Positions 17,084-26,561 of a stretch of 64,000 bases of DNA are shown in pieces. Origin of the DNA: Pseudomonas fluorescens (GTDB taxonomy: Bacteria > Pseudomonadota > Gammaproteobacteria > Pseudomonadales > Pseudomonadaceae); NCBI RefSeq assembly GCF_000802965.1, contig NZ_JSAK01000036.1, forward strand, positions 1,631-65,630, in the 5' to 3' direction. How positions within the stretch are numbered: position 1 is the first letter of the stretch; every line of letters begins with the position of its first letter. The notes below the pieces were generated by a model, which was not told the DNA's origin, ran no database searches, and was given only the letters and a program-made list of their open reading frames with translations. Position numbers and translations under genes: made by a program.

Positions 17084-18445
17084 TTATCCCCGGATCAAAC
17101 CGGCAATTTCCCCCACATAGCGCACAACAAGTTCTTCATTCGCGCGACTCTCTACATTCAGCCGTAGCAATGGTTCCGTATTGGATCCTCGCAGGCTGAA
17201 GCGCCAATCGCCAAACTCAAGGCTGATCCCGTCTGTTTCATCGATAAGCGGGTTGCTCGGCAGGAAGTGTCCCAGCACCTTTCTTAAGGTCTCGTTCACA
17301 TCCGTCACACGATAGTTAATCTCCCCACTGCAAGGAAAGGCCTCTATTCGTTCGTCGACCAACTGTGCAAGGGTTTTACCGGTTTCGGACAACAACGCAG
17401 CCACCAACAACCACGGAATCATCCCACTGTCGCAATACGCGAAATCCCGGAAGTAGTGGTGAGCGCTCATTTCGCCGCCATACACCGCATCTTCCTCGCG
17501 CATGCGTTCCTTGATAAACGCATGCCCGGTTTTGCTTTGAACGGCGATACCGCCCGCCTGCTCTACCTGCTCGATGGTGTTCCAGGTCAACCGTGGGTCA
17601 TGGATGATCTTGCTGCCAGGATGTTGCTTGAGCAGCACCTCGGCCAGTAGACCGACAAGGTAGTAACCCTCGATGAACCGACCGTCTGCATCGAAGAAGA
17701 AACAACGATCGAAGTCACCATCCCAGGCTAGGCCCATGTCGCACTGGTTCGCCAACAACGCCTGACGAGTCAGTTCACGGTTTTCCGGCAGCAGCGGGTT
17801 AGGTACACCGTTCGGGAAATGCCCATCAGGTAGTTCATTAATGAACACCCACTGCAACGGCAAGCACGCAGCCAATGCGTGCAGCACGGGGCCCGCAGCG
17901 CCATTACCCGGGTCGGCAAGGATTTTTAGGGGGTTCAAGGCGTTAACGTCGACGTACGTGAGCAAATGATCGATGTAGGCGGCCTTGTCGAAGGCTTGAC
18001 GAATCTCACCTTTCACCACTGCGGCAGATCCCAGATCGCCTTGGTCGACGCGTAAACGGATGGCATCCAGACCGGTATCCCCGCTGATAGGGCGGGACTC
18101 GGCCTTGACCAGCTTCATGCCGTTGTAGCCTTTGGGGTTGTGGCTGGCGGTGATCATCACGCCGCCATCGACTTTGTAGTGACTGGTGGCGAAGTAGACT
18201 TCCTCAGTGCCGCAAAGTCCGATGTCGATCACATTGGCACCCGCCTCAGTGATGCCGCGCATCAGCGCTACCGCCAAGGGAGGGCTTTCGAGTCTCATGT
18301 CCTGGCCGACCACGAAGGTTTTCCCTTGCAACTCGGTAACGAGTGAACGGCCTATGCGGTAGGCGATGTCTTCGTTGAGTTGAGCGGGAACTTGGCCACG
18401 AATGTCATAGGCCTTGAAGCATTGCGTCACGATAGGAGGATACAT
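17084..18445 (-). CDS. manB: Phosphomannomutase/phosphoglucomutase (ManB/CpsG type)
   Basis: Interconverts mannose-6-phosphate and mannose-1-phosphate for GDP-mannose synthesis. The 453-residue protein has the phosphoserine loop TASHNP, the metal-binding DGDFDRCFFFD, the sugar loop GGEMSAHHYF and the phosphate loop RGSNTEPLLR, all intact. The frame is open to 18541, but the ATG at 18445 gives the family N-terminus MYPPIVTQCFKAYDIRG. It resembles E. coli ManB/CpsG. A chromosomal AlgC elsewhere would be a second copy. It lies next to the WbpW-like gene that uses its product. Confidence 0.93.
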   Translation of the reverse strand: MYPPIVTQCFKAYDIRGQVPAQLNEDIAYRIGRSLVTELQGKTFVVGQDMRLESPPLAVALMRGITEAGANVIDIGLCGTEEVYFATSHYKVDGGVMITASHNPKGYNGMKLVKAESRPISGDTGLDAIRLRVDQGDLGSAAVVKGEIRQAFDKAAYIDHLLTYVDVNALNPLKILADPGNGAAGPVLHALAACLPLQWVFINELPDGHFPNGVPNPLLPENRELTRQALLANQCDMGLAWDGDFDRCFFFDADGRFIEGYYLVGLLAEVLLKQHPGSKIIHDPRLTWNTIEQVEQAGGIAVQSKTGHAFIKERMREEDAVYGGEMSAHHYFRDFAYCDSGMIPWLLVAALLSETGKTLAQLVDERIEAFPCSGEINYRVTDVNETLRKVLGHFLPSNPLIDETDGISLEFGDWRFSLRGSNTEPLLRLNVESRANEELVVRYVGEIAGLIRG

Positions 18446-18571
18446 TCTGCTCACTAACTGAAATGTCCGATGCTGCCCTGAGGCGGCAACGGCAAGAATG
18501 GATCGCCAGGGCCTGATGCCACTGGCGCGCTGCCCCCGCAAGGCGCGGGGCTCGCATCGGGTTCAGTGTCG

Positions 18572-20014
18572 TTACTTGTCGACGCGACCGTAGTTGTCTT
18601 CGAAACGCACGATGTCATCTTCACCTAGGTAATCACCGCTCTGCACTTCGATCAGCACCAGATCGATTACACCCGGGTTCATCAAACGGTGTTGATGGCC
18701 GGCCCGAATAAAGGTGGACTCGTTGGTGTTCAACATCAGTTCTTGCTGATCGTTGACCACCACTGCCATGCCGCTGACGACGATCCAGTGTTCGCTTCGG
18801 TGGTGGTGCATTTGCAGGGACAGGGACGCCTTAGGCTTGACCACAATCCGTTTGATCTTGAAACGCTCGCCGTTTTCCAGCGTGGTGTAAGTGCCCCACG
18901 GGCGATGCACTGTGCGGTGCAGCAAATGAACAGTGTGGCTGCAGGCCTTGAGCTGATTGACGATATGTTTTACGTCTTGGGCGTGGTCCTTGTGAGCGAT
19001 CATCACCGCGTCCGGAGTGTCGATGACCAGAAGGTTCTCGACCCCCACCAGCGCAGTGAGTCGACCTTCGCTGTTGACGTAGTTATTACGCGAGCCATGG
19101 GATAGCACTTCGCCTTCAAAGCGGTTGCCGTTCTCATCAGGCTCCGTCAGCTCACTAACAGCGTTCCAGGAACCGATGTCACTCCAGCCGATGTCGCATG
19201 GGACGGTCGCTACTTTGGAGGATCGCTCCATCAACGCGTAGTCGATCGAGATGTCCGGCACCTCTGCGAAGGCATCGGCATCAAGCGCGAGGCAGCGGTA
19301 TTTGGCGGATGAAGAAAGGCGCGATGCTTCAATTGTATTGCTGACCGCTTCTACTACGTCCGGAGCGTGCTGGCGAAGTTCTTCTAGAACAGTCCCCACG
19401 CGGAAGCAGAACATCCCGGAGTTCCAATAGTAGTTGCCTGCACTGACATAGTTTTGAGCGGTTTCAAGATTAGGTTTCTCGACAAAGCGCGCCACTTTCA
19501 AGCCGCCTTTCAACGGGGCATCTTTTTGCGCTTCGATGTAACCAAACCCTGTTTCAGGGTACGTCGGCTGGATACCGAAGGTGACCAGCCAGCCTTCTGA
19601 GGCTAGCGTCATGGCGCTAGCTACGGCTGCGGCAAACGCTTTTTCGTCTTTGATCAGATGGTCAGCCGCCAGCACCAGCATTTGGGCGTCGGGACCGTGC
19701 GTGGTTTCCAGCTGAAGCGCAGCGGCAGCAACGGCTGCAGCCGTATTGCGTCCGAAAGGTTCCAGGATGAAGCTTTGAGCGTGCTTGGTTGTATTGACTG
19801 CGCCGTACTCGTCTTCAGTCTTGAACAGGAGTTCCCGGTTGGTCACCGTTAGAACTTCCACAACACCTTCCAGACGCGAAGCACGAAGGAAGGTTTTCTG
19901 GATCAGATTCTGGCCATCTGGCAGTTCCATAAACGGCTTTGGATGGGCTTCACGAGAAACAGGCCACAACCGGCTGCCCACTCCGCCAGACAAAATTACG
20001 GGAATCAGTTCCAT
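18572..20014 (-). CDS. wbpW: Mannose-1-phosphate guanylyltransferase / mannose-6-phosphate isomerase
   Basis: A bifunctional type II PMI/GMP enzyme making mannose-6-P from fructose-6-P and GDP-mannose from mannose-1-P. The 480-residue protein starts with the pyrophosphorylase signature LSGGVGSRLWPVSREAHPKP, has FVEKPNLETA in the sugar-binding region, and ends with the cupin isomerase domain (QMHHHRSEHWIVV, zinc ligands). WbpW, AlgA and PslB are close paralogues in Pseudomonas; I choose wbpW from the A-band-like context. Confidence 0.93.
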   Translation of the reverse strand: MELIPVILSGGVGSRLWPVSREAHPKPFMELPDGQNLIQKTFLRASRLEGVVEVLTVTNRELLFKTEDEYGAVNTTKHAQSFILEPFGRNTAAAVAAAALQLETTHGPDAQMLVLAADHLIKDEKAFAAAVASAMTLASEGWLVTFGIQPTYPETGFGYIEAQKDAPLKGGLKVARFVEKPNLETAQNYVSAGNYYWNSGMFCFRVGTVLEELRQHAPDVVEAVSNTIEASRLSSSAKYRCLALDADAFAEVPDISIDYALMERSSKVATVPCDIGWSDIGSWNAVSELTEPDENGNRFEGEVLSHGSRNNYVNSEGRLTALVGVENLLVIDTPDAVMIAHKDHAQDVKHIVNQLKACSHTVHLLHRTVHRPWGTYTTLENGERFKIKRIVVKPKASLSLQMHHHRSEHWIVVSGMAVVVNDQQELMLNTNESTFIRAGHQHRLMNPGVIDLVLIEVQSGDYLGEDDIVRFEDNYGRVDK

Positions 20015-20455
20015 GCTCTAAATCCTTAATCCCCCTCTGGCAGATACGTCCAGAAAGTGGGGCTCAGTTATGTTTCCGGTCATTGTCGCATCGTTATCAA
20101 TGCAAATACTTTGCTTGAAGCGATTGCAACGGTGACAGCTAGACTTCGATCCGAACCCATCGGCTATTGTGCCTGGAGCCTTCCCGAATTGACGCCTCTA
20201 CCACTTATCGGATCTTCCTCCCTCCTAACGCTTTTTCTGGGCGGTAATCTCAACAATGGCGCCCTTCCTTTAAAAGGAAAAGCGGGTCAATTTAGATTGA
20301 GATGCAATGCGTAACGGGATCAGATAATTCTGTCGGTCATTCTACAAGGTAGTACCGCGAATTAATAACTCATGCGTCGACCGACGATAAAAAATCTTTT
20401 GATAACAAACAAGTGCGCGCCATCAAAATAACATCATTCTCCAGCATCGATCAAA
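20015..20455. other. Intergenic region between wbpW and rmlA
   Basis: This 441-bp, rather AT-rich gap lies between two genes of the same orientation. It should hold the promoter of wbpW-manB and the end of the rmlBDA transcript. I see small palindromes (TTCCTTTAAAAGGAA near 20265, CGTCGACCGACG near 20375), but no convincing terminator and no coding frame. Confidence 0.5.
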
Positions 20456-21346
20456 TCAATGGCCAAGGGCATCCAAAAGCTTTCCCAAGTATTGACCATA
20501 ACCAGTTTTTCCTAGGCGTCGAGCCTGTGCGGACAGTTCAGCTGCGGAGATCCAACCGCTGTTGTACGCAATCTCTTCCAGGCAAGCTACCTTCAAGCCT
20601 TGGCGCTTCTCGATGGTATGCACGAAATGACTAGCCTCAAGCAGCGAGTCGTGAGTCCCTGTATCCAGCCAAGCAAATCCGCGTCGAAGCATTTCGACTT
20701 TAAGGGCCTTCTGCTCAAGATAAACACGGTTTACGTCGGTGATTTCCAGCTCACCGCGCTCGGAAGGCTTGATGCTCTTGGCGATCTCGACAACCTGGTT
20801 GTCATAAAAGTACAAACCGGTCACCGCATAATTGGACTTGGGCTTCAGCGGCTTTTCTTCGATGCTCAGAGCCCGACCGGTTTCGTCAAATTCAATAACA
20901 CCAAAACGCTCTGGATCTGAAACGTGATAGCCAAATACGGTTGCACCTTGTGTTTGACTATTGGCGGAACGCAAGTGGTCCGTGAAGTATTGACCATAGA
21001 AGATGTTGTCGCCCAGAATCAGACAGCACGGATCGTCACCAATGAACTCCTCACCGATTATGAAAGCCTGTGCCAGGCCATCCGGGCTTGGCTGTTCAGC
21101 GTAGGACAGCTTGATGCCATACAGACTGCCATCCCCCAGCAGTTTACGAAAGTTTGGCAAGTCGTCAGGCGTGGAGATGATCAGAATCTCCCGCATTCCC
21201 GCCAGCATCAGCACTGACAACGGATAAAAGATCATCGGCTTGTCGTAAATCGGCAGCATCTGTTTAGACACGCCAAGAGTCAACGGATGCAAACGAGTGC
21301 CTGAGCCGCCAGCGAGGATGATGCCTTTGCGATTTATCGTCGTCAT
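20456..21346 (-). CDS. rfbA: Glucose-1-phosphate thymidylyltransferase (RmlA)
   Basis: Makes dTDP-glucose from glucose-1-phosphate and dTTP, the first step of the dTDP-L-rhamnose branch. The 296-residue protein has the nucleotide-binding GIILAGGSGTRLHPLT, the sugar-binding EEKPLKPKSNYAVTGLYFYD and RGFAWLDTGTHDSLLEA. It overlaps the end of rmlD by ATGA, so rmlB-rmlD-rmlA form one operon. The usual fourth gene rmlC does not follow. Confidence 0.95.
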   Translation of the reverse strand: MTTINRKGIILAGGSGTRLHPLTLGVSKQMLPIYDKPMIFYPLSVLMLAGMREILIISTPDDLPNFRKLLGDGSLYGIKLSYAEQPSPDGLAQAFIIGEEFIGDDPCCLILGDNIFYGQYFTDHLRSANSQTQGATVFGYHVSDPERFGVIEFDETGRALSIEEKPLKPKSNYAVTGLYFYDNQVVEIAKSIKPSERGELEITDVNRVYLEQKALKVEMLRRGFAWLDTGTHDSLLEASHFVHTIEKRQGLKVACLEEIAYNSGWISAAELSAQARRLGKTGYGQYLGKLLDALGH

Positions 21347-22236
21347 TTATTCAAAACTTCCCTAAGCATTCGGGTTACACCACTTTGCCAACCCGGCAAG
21401 TGTAGACAAAAATTGTCACGCAGTTTCTGAGTACACAGTCGCGAATTCAGAGGACGACGTGCCGCTGATGGATAAGCGCTGGTTTCTATAGGATTGATCG
21501 CCGTAACCGCGAGCTGCACGCCATTCGCTTGAGCGAAATCGACTACATAGCTGGCATAACCGTGCCACGACACTTCGCCGCTCGCCGTCAAATGATAAAG
21601 ACCCGCCAGTTCCGGCCGCTGCAAAACCTGCTGGATCGCCAACGCAGTGACATCAGCAATGAGGTCAGCGCCGGTTGGAGCCCCTATCTGGTCGGCGACT
21701 ACGTCCAAGGTTTGTCGCCCCTGGGCCAGGCGCAGCATGGTCTTGGCGAAGTTATGGCCACGAGTGCCATAAGCCCAACTTGTGCGAAAGATTAGGTGCT
21801 TGCAACCGGACGAGAGAATCGCGCGTTCGCCAGCCACTTTACTGATGCCATATTGGCTCAAGGGCGCAACCGCATCGGTCTCCTTCCAGGGTGCCGAACC
21901 ATGGCCACTGAAGACGTAGTCGGTCGAGTAATGAATCAGCCAGGCATCTATAGACGCGGCCTCCTCAGCCATCACATGGCAGGCATGACCGTTCACACAT
22001 TCAGCCAGCTCAGCTTCAGACTCAGCCTTGTCAACTGCGGTATAGGCAGCAGCGTTGACGATAATGTCGGGCATGACCCTTCGAATGGTCGCGCGCAACG
22101 AGTCGAGATTAGACAGGTCACCGCACAAGCAATCGACCGCATGGCGATCAAGGGCGATTAACTCGCCAAGCGGCGCGAGGGAACGCTGCAGCTCCCAGCC
22201 TACCTGGCCGTTCTTTCCGAGCAGAAGTATTTTCAT
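21343..22236 (-). CDS. rfbD: dTDP-4-dehydrorhamnose reductase (RmlD)
   Basis: Catalyses the last step to dTDP-L-rhamnose, an NAD(P)H-dependent reduction. The 297-residue protein begins MKILLLGKNGQVGWELQRSL (Rossmann GxxGxxG), has INAAAYTAVDKAE, the STDYVFSG loop and the catalytic YGISKVAGE. The frame extends to 22275, but the ATG at 22236 overlaps the rmlB stop by ATGA and matches the family. Its substrate is made by RmlC, which is not in this window. Confidence 0.95.
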   Translation of the reverse strand: MKILLLGKNGQVGWELQRSLAPLGELIALDRHAVDCLCGDLSNLDSLRATIRRVMPDIIVNAAAYTAVDKAESEAELAECVNGHACHVMAEEAASIDAWLIHYSTDYVFSGHGSAPWKETDAVAPLSQYGISKVAGERAILSSGCKHLIFRTSWAYGTRGHNFAKTMLRLAQGRQTLDVVADQIGAPTGADLIADVTALAIQQVLQRPELAGLYHLTASGEVSWHGYASYVVDFAQANGVQLAVTAINPIETSAYPSAARRPLNSRLCTQKLRDNFCLHLPGWQSGVTRMLREVLNK

Positions 22237-23309
22237 TCCTTGCTCGAGCGATCTGTGTAGTTCTGATCGATCCACTGCTGGTAGCTACCGCTCTTCACGT
22301 GAGCGACCCATTCAGTGTTGTTGAGGTACCACTCGACCGTTTTGCGGATACCGGTTTCAAACGTTTCTTCCGGCGTCCAACCCAGTTCACGCTGGATTTT
22401 GCTTGCGTCAATCGCGTAACGCTGGTCGTGCCCTGGGCGATCCTGAACGTAGGTGATCAGGCTGGCATGTGGGCGGTGAGCAGAATCGGGACGAAGTTCG
22501 TCGAGCAGTGCACACAGGGTATGCACTACTTCGATGTTTTGCTTTTCGTTATGGCCACCGATGTTATACGTCTCGCCGATCACACCTTCGGTCACGACTT
22601 TGTACAGTGCGCGGGCGTGGTCTTCGACGTAGAGCCAGTCGCGGACCTGGTTGCCTTTGCCGTAGACCGGCAGTGGATTGCCTTCCAGTGCATTGAGAAT
22701 GATCAGCGGGATCAACTTCTCAGGGAAGTGGCATGGGCCGTAGTTGTTCGAGCAGTTGGTAACCAACATCGGCAGGCCGTAAGTACGGCTCCATGCGCGA
22801 ACCAGGTGATCGGAACTGGCCTTGCTGGCGGAGTATGGTGAACTTGGCTGATACGGCGTGGTTTCGGTGAAGAGGTCTTCCGGACCTTCAAGGTCTCCGT
22901 AAACTTCGTCAGTCGAAATATGGTGAAAGCGGAAGTTGGCTTTACGCGCATCGTCCAGCGCAGCCCAATAGTGTCGCGCAGCTTCGAGCAAGGTATAAGT
23001 GCCGATGATGTTGGTCTGGATGAATTCAGACGGACCAGAAATTGAGCGGTCGACATGGGACTCTGCGGCTAGGTGCATGATCGCATCCGGCTGGTGCTCA
23101 CGCAGGACGCGGTCGACTTGACTGCGGTCGCAGATATCGACGCGTTCGAATATGTAACGCGAGTTCTGACTAACTTCGGCCAATGACTCAAGGTTACCGG
23201 CGTAAGTCAGCTTATCGACGTTAACGACAGCATCGGTAGTGTCGGAGATGATATGACGGATGACTGCCGAGCCGATAAACCCGGCGCCGCCGGTTACTAG
23301 AATTTTCAC
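22233..23309 (-). CDS. rfbB: dTDP-glucose 4,6-dehydratase (RmlB)
   Basis: Converts dTDP-glucose to dTDP-4-keto-6-deoxyglucose. The 358-residue extended SDR has ILVTGGAGFIGSAVIRH at the N-terminus, HLAAESHVDRSI, STDEVYGDL and the YSASKASSDHLVRAW catalytic block, plus NCSNNYGP and GKGNQVRDWLYVEDH. The start is GTG at 23309 with AAGGG about 11 nt upstream. It is the first gene of the rmlBDA operon; its promoter should lie in the 227-bp gap to the LapA-domain gene. Confidence 0.95.
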   Translation of the reverse strand: MKILVTGGAGFIGSAVIRHIISDTTDAVVNVDKLTYAGNLESLAEVSQNSRYIFERVDICDRSQVDRVLREHQPDAIMHLAAESHVDRSISGPSEFIQTNIIGTYTLLEAARHYWAALDDARKANFRFHHISTDEVYGDLEGPEDLFTETTPYQPSSPYSASKASSDHLVRAWSRTYGLPMLVTNCSNNYGPCHFPEKLIPLIILNALEGNPLPVYGKGNQVRDWLYVEDHARALYKVVTEGVIGETYNIGGHNEKQNIEVVHTLCALLDELRPDSAHRPHASLITYVQDRPGHDQRYAIDASKIQRELGWTPEETFETGIRKTVEWYLNNTEWVAHVKSGSYQQWIDQNYTDRSSKE

Positions 23310-23536
23310 GCTAAACCATACCCTTTAGTTACTGACAGGACCGCCAACCGAGCACTGTCCAATCCGTGAATGCAAACGCCATAAAGTCAGCTGTGACTTC
23401 TGACAGTCATTCGGAACCGATGCAGGAATATGCCGTTATCGGATAAGCGCAGCATTTTACAGCTTAATGACAGTTTTACTAATGGATGCGGACGAGCCTA
23501 GGTGCAAATTCAATTTGCGCCCCGCTTTAATCACAA

Positions 23537-23776
23537 TCAAACAAGACGCTTGCGTGAAACCCTGGACGAGCGCCCCAGAAACCAGCCAAGTATCGGCCCG
23601 ATCACCATACCGATCAATAGCGCGAGAACCATCACCAGAGAAACTGGCAATTGCGGCCCGGCCCAACCGAGAAACGACAGAGAAACCGATTGTTGATTTT
23701 CGAGAACGAACGCGAGAATCGCCAGTACCAGTACAAGCACGAAGACCCCAAGAAGCACTCGCTTGAGATTACGCAT
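23537..23776 (-). CDS. LapA-domain (DUF1049) small inner-membrane protein
   Basis: This 79-residue protein has two hydrophobic helices (about 7-27 and 43-66) separated by the typical ENQQSVSLSFLGW, and ends in a basic tail. This is the LapA/DUF1049 layout; E. coli LapA works with LapB in LPS assembly, but no lapB neighbour is seen here. It lies 27 bp downstream of ihfB, as in other pseudomonads, and ends the ihfB transcription unit before the O-antigen locus. Confidence 0.85.
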   Translation of the reverse strand: MRNLKRVLLGVFVLVLVLAILAFVLENQQSVSLSFLGWAGPQLPVSLVMVLALLIGMVIGPILGWFLGRSSRVSRKRLV

Positions 23777-23803
23777 GAGCTACACCTTGATGATCGGCGA
23801 TAG

Positions 23804-24100
23804 TCAAAGCCCTTCCTCCTCATCCTCGTTCACACGATCACGCAATTCTTTACCCGGCTTAAAGTGCGGTACGAACTTACCGTCGAGGCTGACGGACTGG
23901 CCGGTTTTTGGATTGCGACCAACACGCGGTGCGCGGTAGTGCAAGGAGAAGCTGCCGAACCCACGAATCTCGATGCGATCACCGGTGGCCAGGCATTGGG
24001 ACATTTGTTCGAGCATGGTCTTGATGGCCAGCTCCACATCCTTGGATGAGAGCAGCCCTTGATGGGTGACAATTCGTTCGATCAACTCCGACTTCGTCAT
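23804..24100 (-). CDS. ihfB: Integration host factor beta subunit
   Basis: A 98-residue HU/IHF-family protein that bends DNA as a heterodimer with IhfA. It shows the N-terminal helices (MTKSELIERIVTHQGLLSSK), IEIRGFGSFSLHYR and the arm with the intercalating proline (VGRNPKTG). Its length is slightly above E. coli IhfB because of an acidic tail NEDEEEGL. The start ATG follows AAGAAGGGAAAAAT. In P. aeruginosa ihfB/himD marks the edge of the B-band O-antigen locus. Confidence 0.97.
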   Translation of the reverse strand: MTKSELIERIVTHQGLLSSKDVELAIKTMLEQMSQCLATGDRIEIRGFGSFSLHYRAPRVGRNPKTGQSVSLDGKFVPHFKPGKELRDRVNEDEEEGL

Positions 24101-24252
24101 ATTTTTCCCTTCTTTTTCAAGCAGCTAGATCAGCGCTTCAAAGGTTTTAGCACGCCCGGATGATTTTGAACAGTCCGAGTTTTGACATCCTTCCACCCTT
24201 TAGGAAATGCCCTGCTCCAGGGCGCAGGAGGACATTCGCCAACACTCATCTC

Positions 24253-24531
24253 TTACCTACAAATAACCAGCATCGTGCGCGTCAGATAGCCTGCCGGGTT
24301 GAAACCAAAGGGAAATTCATCCTCATCTTTAGCATCATCAGACCTTGCTACAACCTTGTACTCGGACGCCTTACATTCCTTGGCTGCTCGCTTCTGGCAC
24401 TTCTCCCACCCAGAGCCAATTCCTGAACAATCGATTTCAATACCACTGACACCACGCACCGCATGGGTCCTGGCATTAGTGCCACAACCCGCCAATGTCA
24501 GTCTTGCTAAAGCGACAATGAGCTTGTTCAT
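24253..24531 (-). CDS. Small predicted lipoprotein
   Basis: The 92-residue product starts MNKLIVALARLTLAGCGTNA; LAGC is a lipobox that would leave Cys16 as the acylated N-terminus. The mature part has a pair of cysteines (DCSGIGSGWEKCQKRAAKEC) and no family I recognise. A textbook ribosome site, AAGGAGGTG, stands 1-3 nt from the ATG, slightly too close but strong. It lies between rpsA and ihfB in the same direction. Expression looks likely; its function is unknown. Confidence 0.75.
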   Translation of the reverse strand: MNKLIVALARLTLAGCGTNARTHAVRGVSGIEIDCSGIGSGWEKCQKRAAKECKASEYKVVARSDDAKDEDEFPFGFNPAGYLTRTMLVICR

Positions 24532-24706
24532 TCACCTCCTTATGCCAGGCACCCTGCCCAACCACCACTCACTTTAGATCTAAGACTAGCTACAAATAAA
24601 CGATTGATCCGATTAAAGAAAGAGACAGCCTGGCGAAGCCTTTGGTTTCATCGGACAAGCACTGACGCTCGAACCACGCCTCCATCCCACTAAATTCCAG
24701 GCACAA

Positions 24707-24733
24707 AAAAGGGCGACCGAAGTCGCCCTTTTT
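24707..24733 (-). terminator. Intrinsic terminator downstream of rpsA
   Basis: AAAAGGGCGAC (24707-24717) and GTCGCCCTTTT (24722-24732) pair around a CGAA tetraloop. The A-run on the plus strand becomes a U-run after the hairpin on the rpsA transcript. It begins 18 bp after the rpsA stop. Confidence 0.9.
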
Positions 24734-24750
24734 CTATGGTCGGACAGAAC

Positions 24751-26442
24751 TTAGTTCTGCTTTTCCATTTGTGCACGCAACAGGTCGCCCAGAGTGGTAG
24801 GACCAGCAGCGATGTCAGCAGCAGGCTTGTCTTTCAAGCTCTGGATTGCTTCTTTCTCTTCAGCATCGTCTTTCGACTTGATGGAGAGCTGGATTACACG
24901 GCTCTTGCGGTCAACGCTGATGATCTTGGCTTCTACTTCCTGGCCTTCTTTCAGAACGTTGCGCGCGTCTTCAACGCGGTCACGGCTGATTTCGGAGGCT
25001 TTCAGAGTCGCTTCGATATCGTCGGCCAGAGTGATGATGGCGCCTTTAGCGTCAACTTCTTTCACGATGCCTTTAACGATTGCGCCTTTGTCGTTCTCTT
25101 GAACGTACTCGGAGAACGGATCGCTTTCCAGTTGCTTGATACCCAGGGAGATGCGCTCGCGCTCTGGGTCAACCGACAGGATAACGGTGTCCAGCTCGTC
25201 GCCTTTCTTGAAGCGGCGTACGGCCTCTTCGCCCACTTCGTTCCAGGAGATGTCGGACAGGTGAACCAGACCGTCGATGCCGCCGTCCAGACCAATGAAG
25301 ATACCGAAATCGGTGATCGACTTGATGGTGCCGGAGATTTTATCGCCCTTGTTGAACTGGCCAGAGAAATCTTCCCATGGGTTAGATTTGCACTGCTTGA
25401 TGCCGAGGGAGATACGACGACGCTCTTCGTCGATGTCCAGAACCATAACTTCCACTTCGTCGCCGACTTGTACGACTTTCGAAGGGTGGATGTTCTTGTT
25501 GGTCCAGTCCATTTCGGAAACGTGTACCAGGCCTTCAACGCCTTCTTCCAGCTCAGCGAAGCAGCCGTAGTCGGTCAGGTTGGTTACACGTGCGGTAACG
25601 CGAGTGCTTTCTGGGTAACGGGCTTTGATAGCAACCCATGGATCTTCGCCCAGTTGCTTCAGGCCCAGGGAAACACGATTGCGCTCGCGATCGTACTTCA
25701 GAACCTTGACATCGATCTCGTCGCCAACGTTGACGATTTCGGAAGGATGCTTGATACGCTTCCAAGCCATGTCGGTAATGTGCAGCAGGCCATCGACGCC
25801 ACCCAGATCGACGAATGCGCCGTAATCGGTGAGGTTCTTGACGATACCTTTGACTTGTTGGCCTTCCTGCAGGGATTCCAGCAGAGCTTCGCGCTCGGCG
25901 GAGTTCTCGGCTTCCAGGACGCTACGACGGGAAACGACAACGTTGTTGCGCTTCTGGTCCAGCTTGATGACCTTGAATTCCAGCTCTTTGCCTTCCAGGT
26001 GCGTGGTGTCGCGCACTGGACGGACGTCAACCAGAGAACCTGGCAGGAACGCACGGATGCCGTTAACGTCGACAGTGAAGCCGCCTTTAACCTTACCGTT
26101 GATAACGCCCTTGACCACTTCTTCGGCTGCGAAGGCAGCTTCCAGAACAATCCAGCATTCAGCGCGCTTGGCTTTTTCACGGGACAGCTTGGTTTCGCCA
26201 AAGCCGTCTTCTACCGAGTCCAGAGCAACGTGAACTTCGTCACCGACATTGATAGTCAGATCGCCAGCGTCGTTGTAGAACTGCTCAAGCGGGATGAGTG
26301 CTTCAGACTTCAGGCCAGCGTGAACGGTTACCCAGCGAGCCTGGTAATCGATATCAACGATAACACCGGTGATGATGGAGCCTGCCTGAAGATTCAGGGT
26401 TTTTAGGCTTTCTTCAAAGAGTTCCGCAAAGCTTTCGCTCAT
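24751..26442 (-). CDS. rpsA: 30S ribosomal protein S1
   Basis: The largest small-subunit protein, which brings mRNA to the 30S subunit. The 563-residue product holds six S1 (OB-fold) repeats; visible S1 signatures include NLTDYGAFVDLGGVDGLLHI, NLTDYGCFAELEEGVEGLVH and SITDFGIFIGLDGGIDGLVH. The frame opens at 26487, but the ATG at 26442 (MSESFAELFEESLKTLN) is the conserved start. Its C-terminus ends QMEKQN. It follows cmk as in E. coli and other gammaproteobacteria; a strong terminator follows. Confidence 0.98.
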   Translation of the reverse strand: MSESFAELFEESLKTLNLQAGSIITGVIVDIDYQARWVTVHAGLKSEALIPLEQFYNDAGDLTINVGDEVHVALDSVEDGFGETKLSREKAKRAECWIVLEAAFAAEEVVKGVINGKVKGGFTVDVNGIRAFLPGSLVDVRPVRDTTHLEGKELEFKVIKLDQKRNNVVVSRRSVLEAENSAEREALLESLQEGQQVKGIVKNLTDYGAFVDLGGVDGLLHITDMAWKRIKHPSEIVNVGDEIDVKVLKYDRERNRVSLGLKQLGEDPWVAIKARYPESTRVTARVTNLTDYGCFAELEEGVEGLVHVSEMDWTNKNIHPSKVVQVGDEVEVMVLDIDEERRRISLGIKQCKSNPWEDFSGQFNKGDKISGTIKSITDFGIFIGLDGGIDGLVHLSDISWNEVGEEAVRRFKKGDELDTVILSVDPERERISLGIKQLESDPFSEYVQENDKGAIVKGIVKEVDAKGAIITLADDIEATLKASEISRDRVEDARNVLKEGQEVEAKIISVDRKSRVIQLSIKSKDDAEEKEAIQSLKDKPAADIAAGPTTLGDLLRAQMEKQN

Positions 26443-26561
26443 TTTAATTCCTGTTGATGAGGGCGAAGAATACGCCCATCTCCACACCCCAGACGGTGTG
26501 GGTTAGTTTCATTTAGAAGAAGCACCCCAGGACTATGACTGGTCCCCTGCGGCCTTCTTGG

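Noticed and set aside
24736..26406. 556-codon open frame on the plus strand across rpsA
   Set aside because: Antisense shadow of rpsA; codon bias of the real gene keeps the opposite frame open. Its sequence is repetitive and matches nothing expected.
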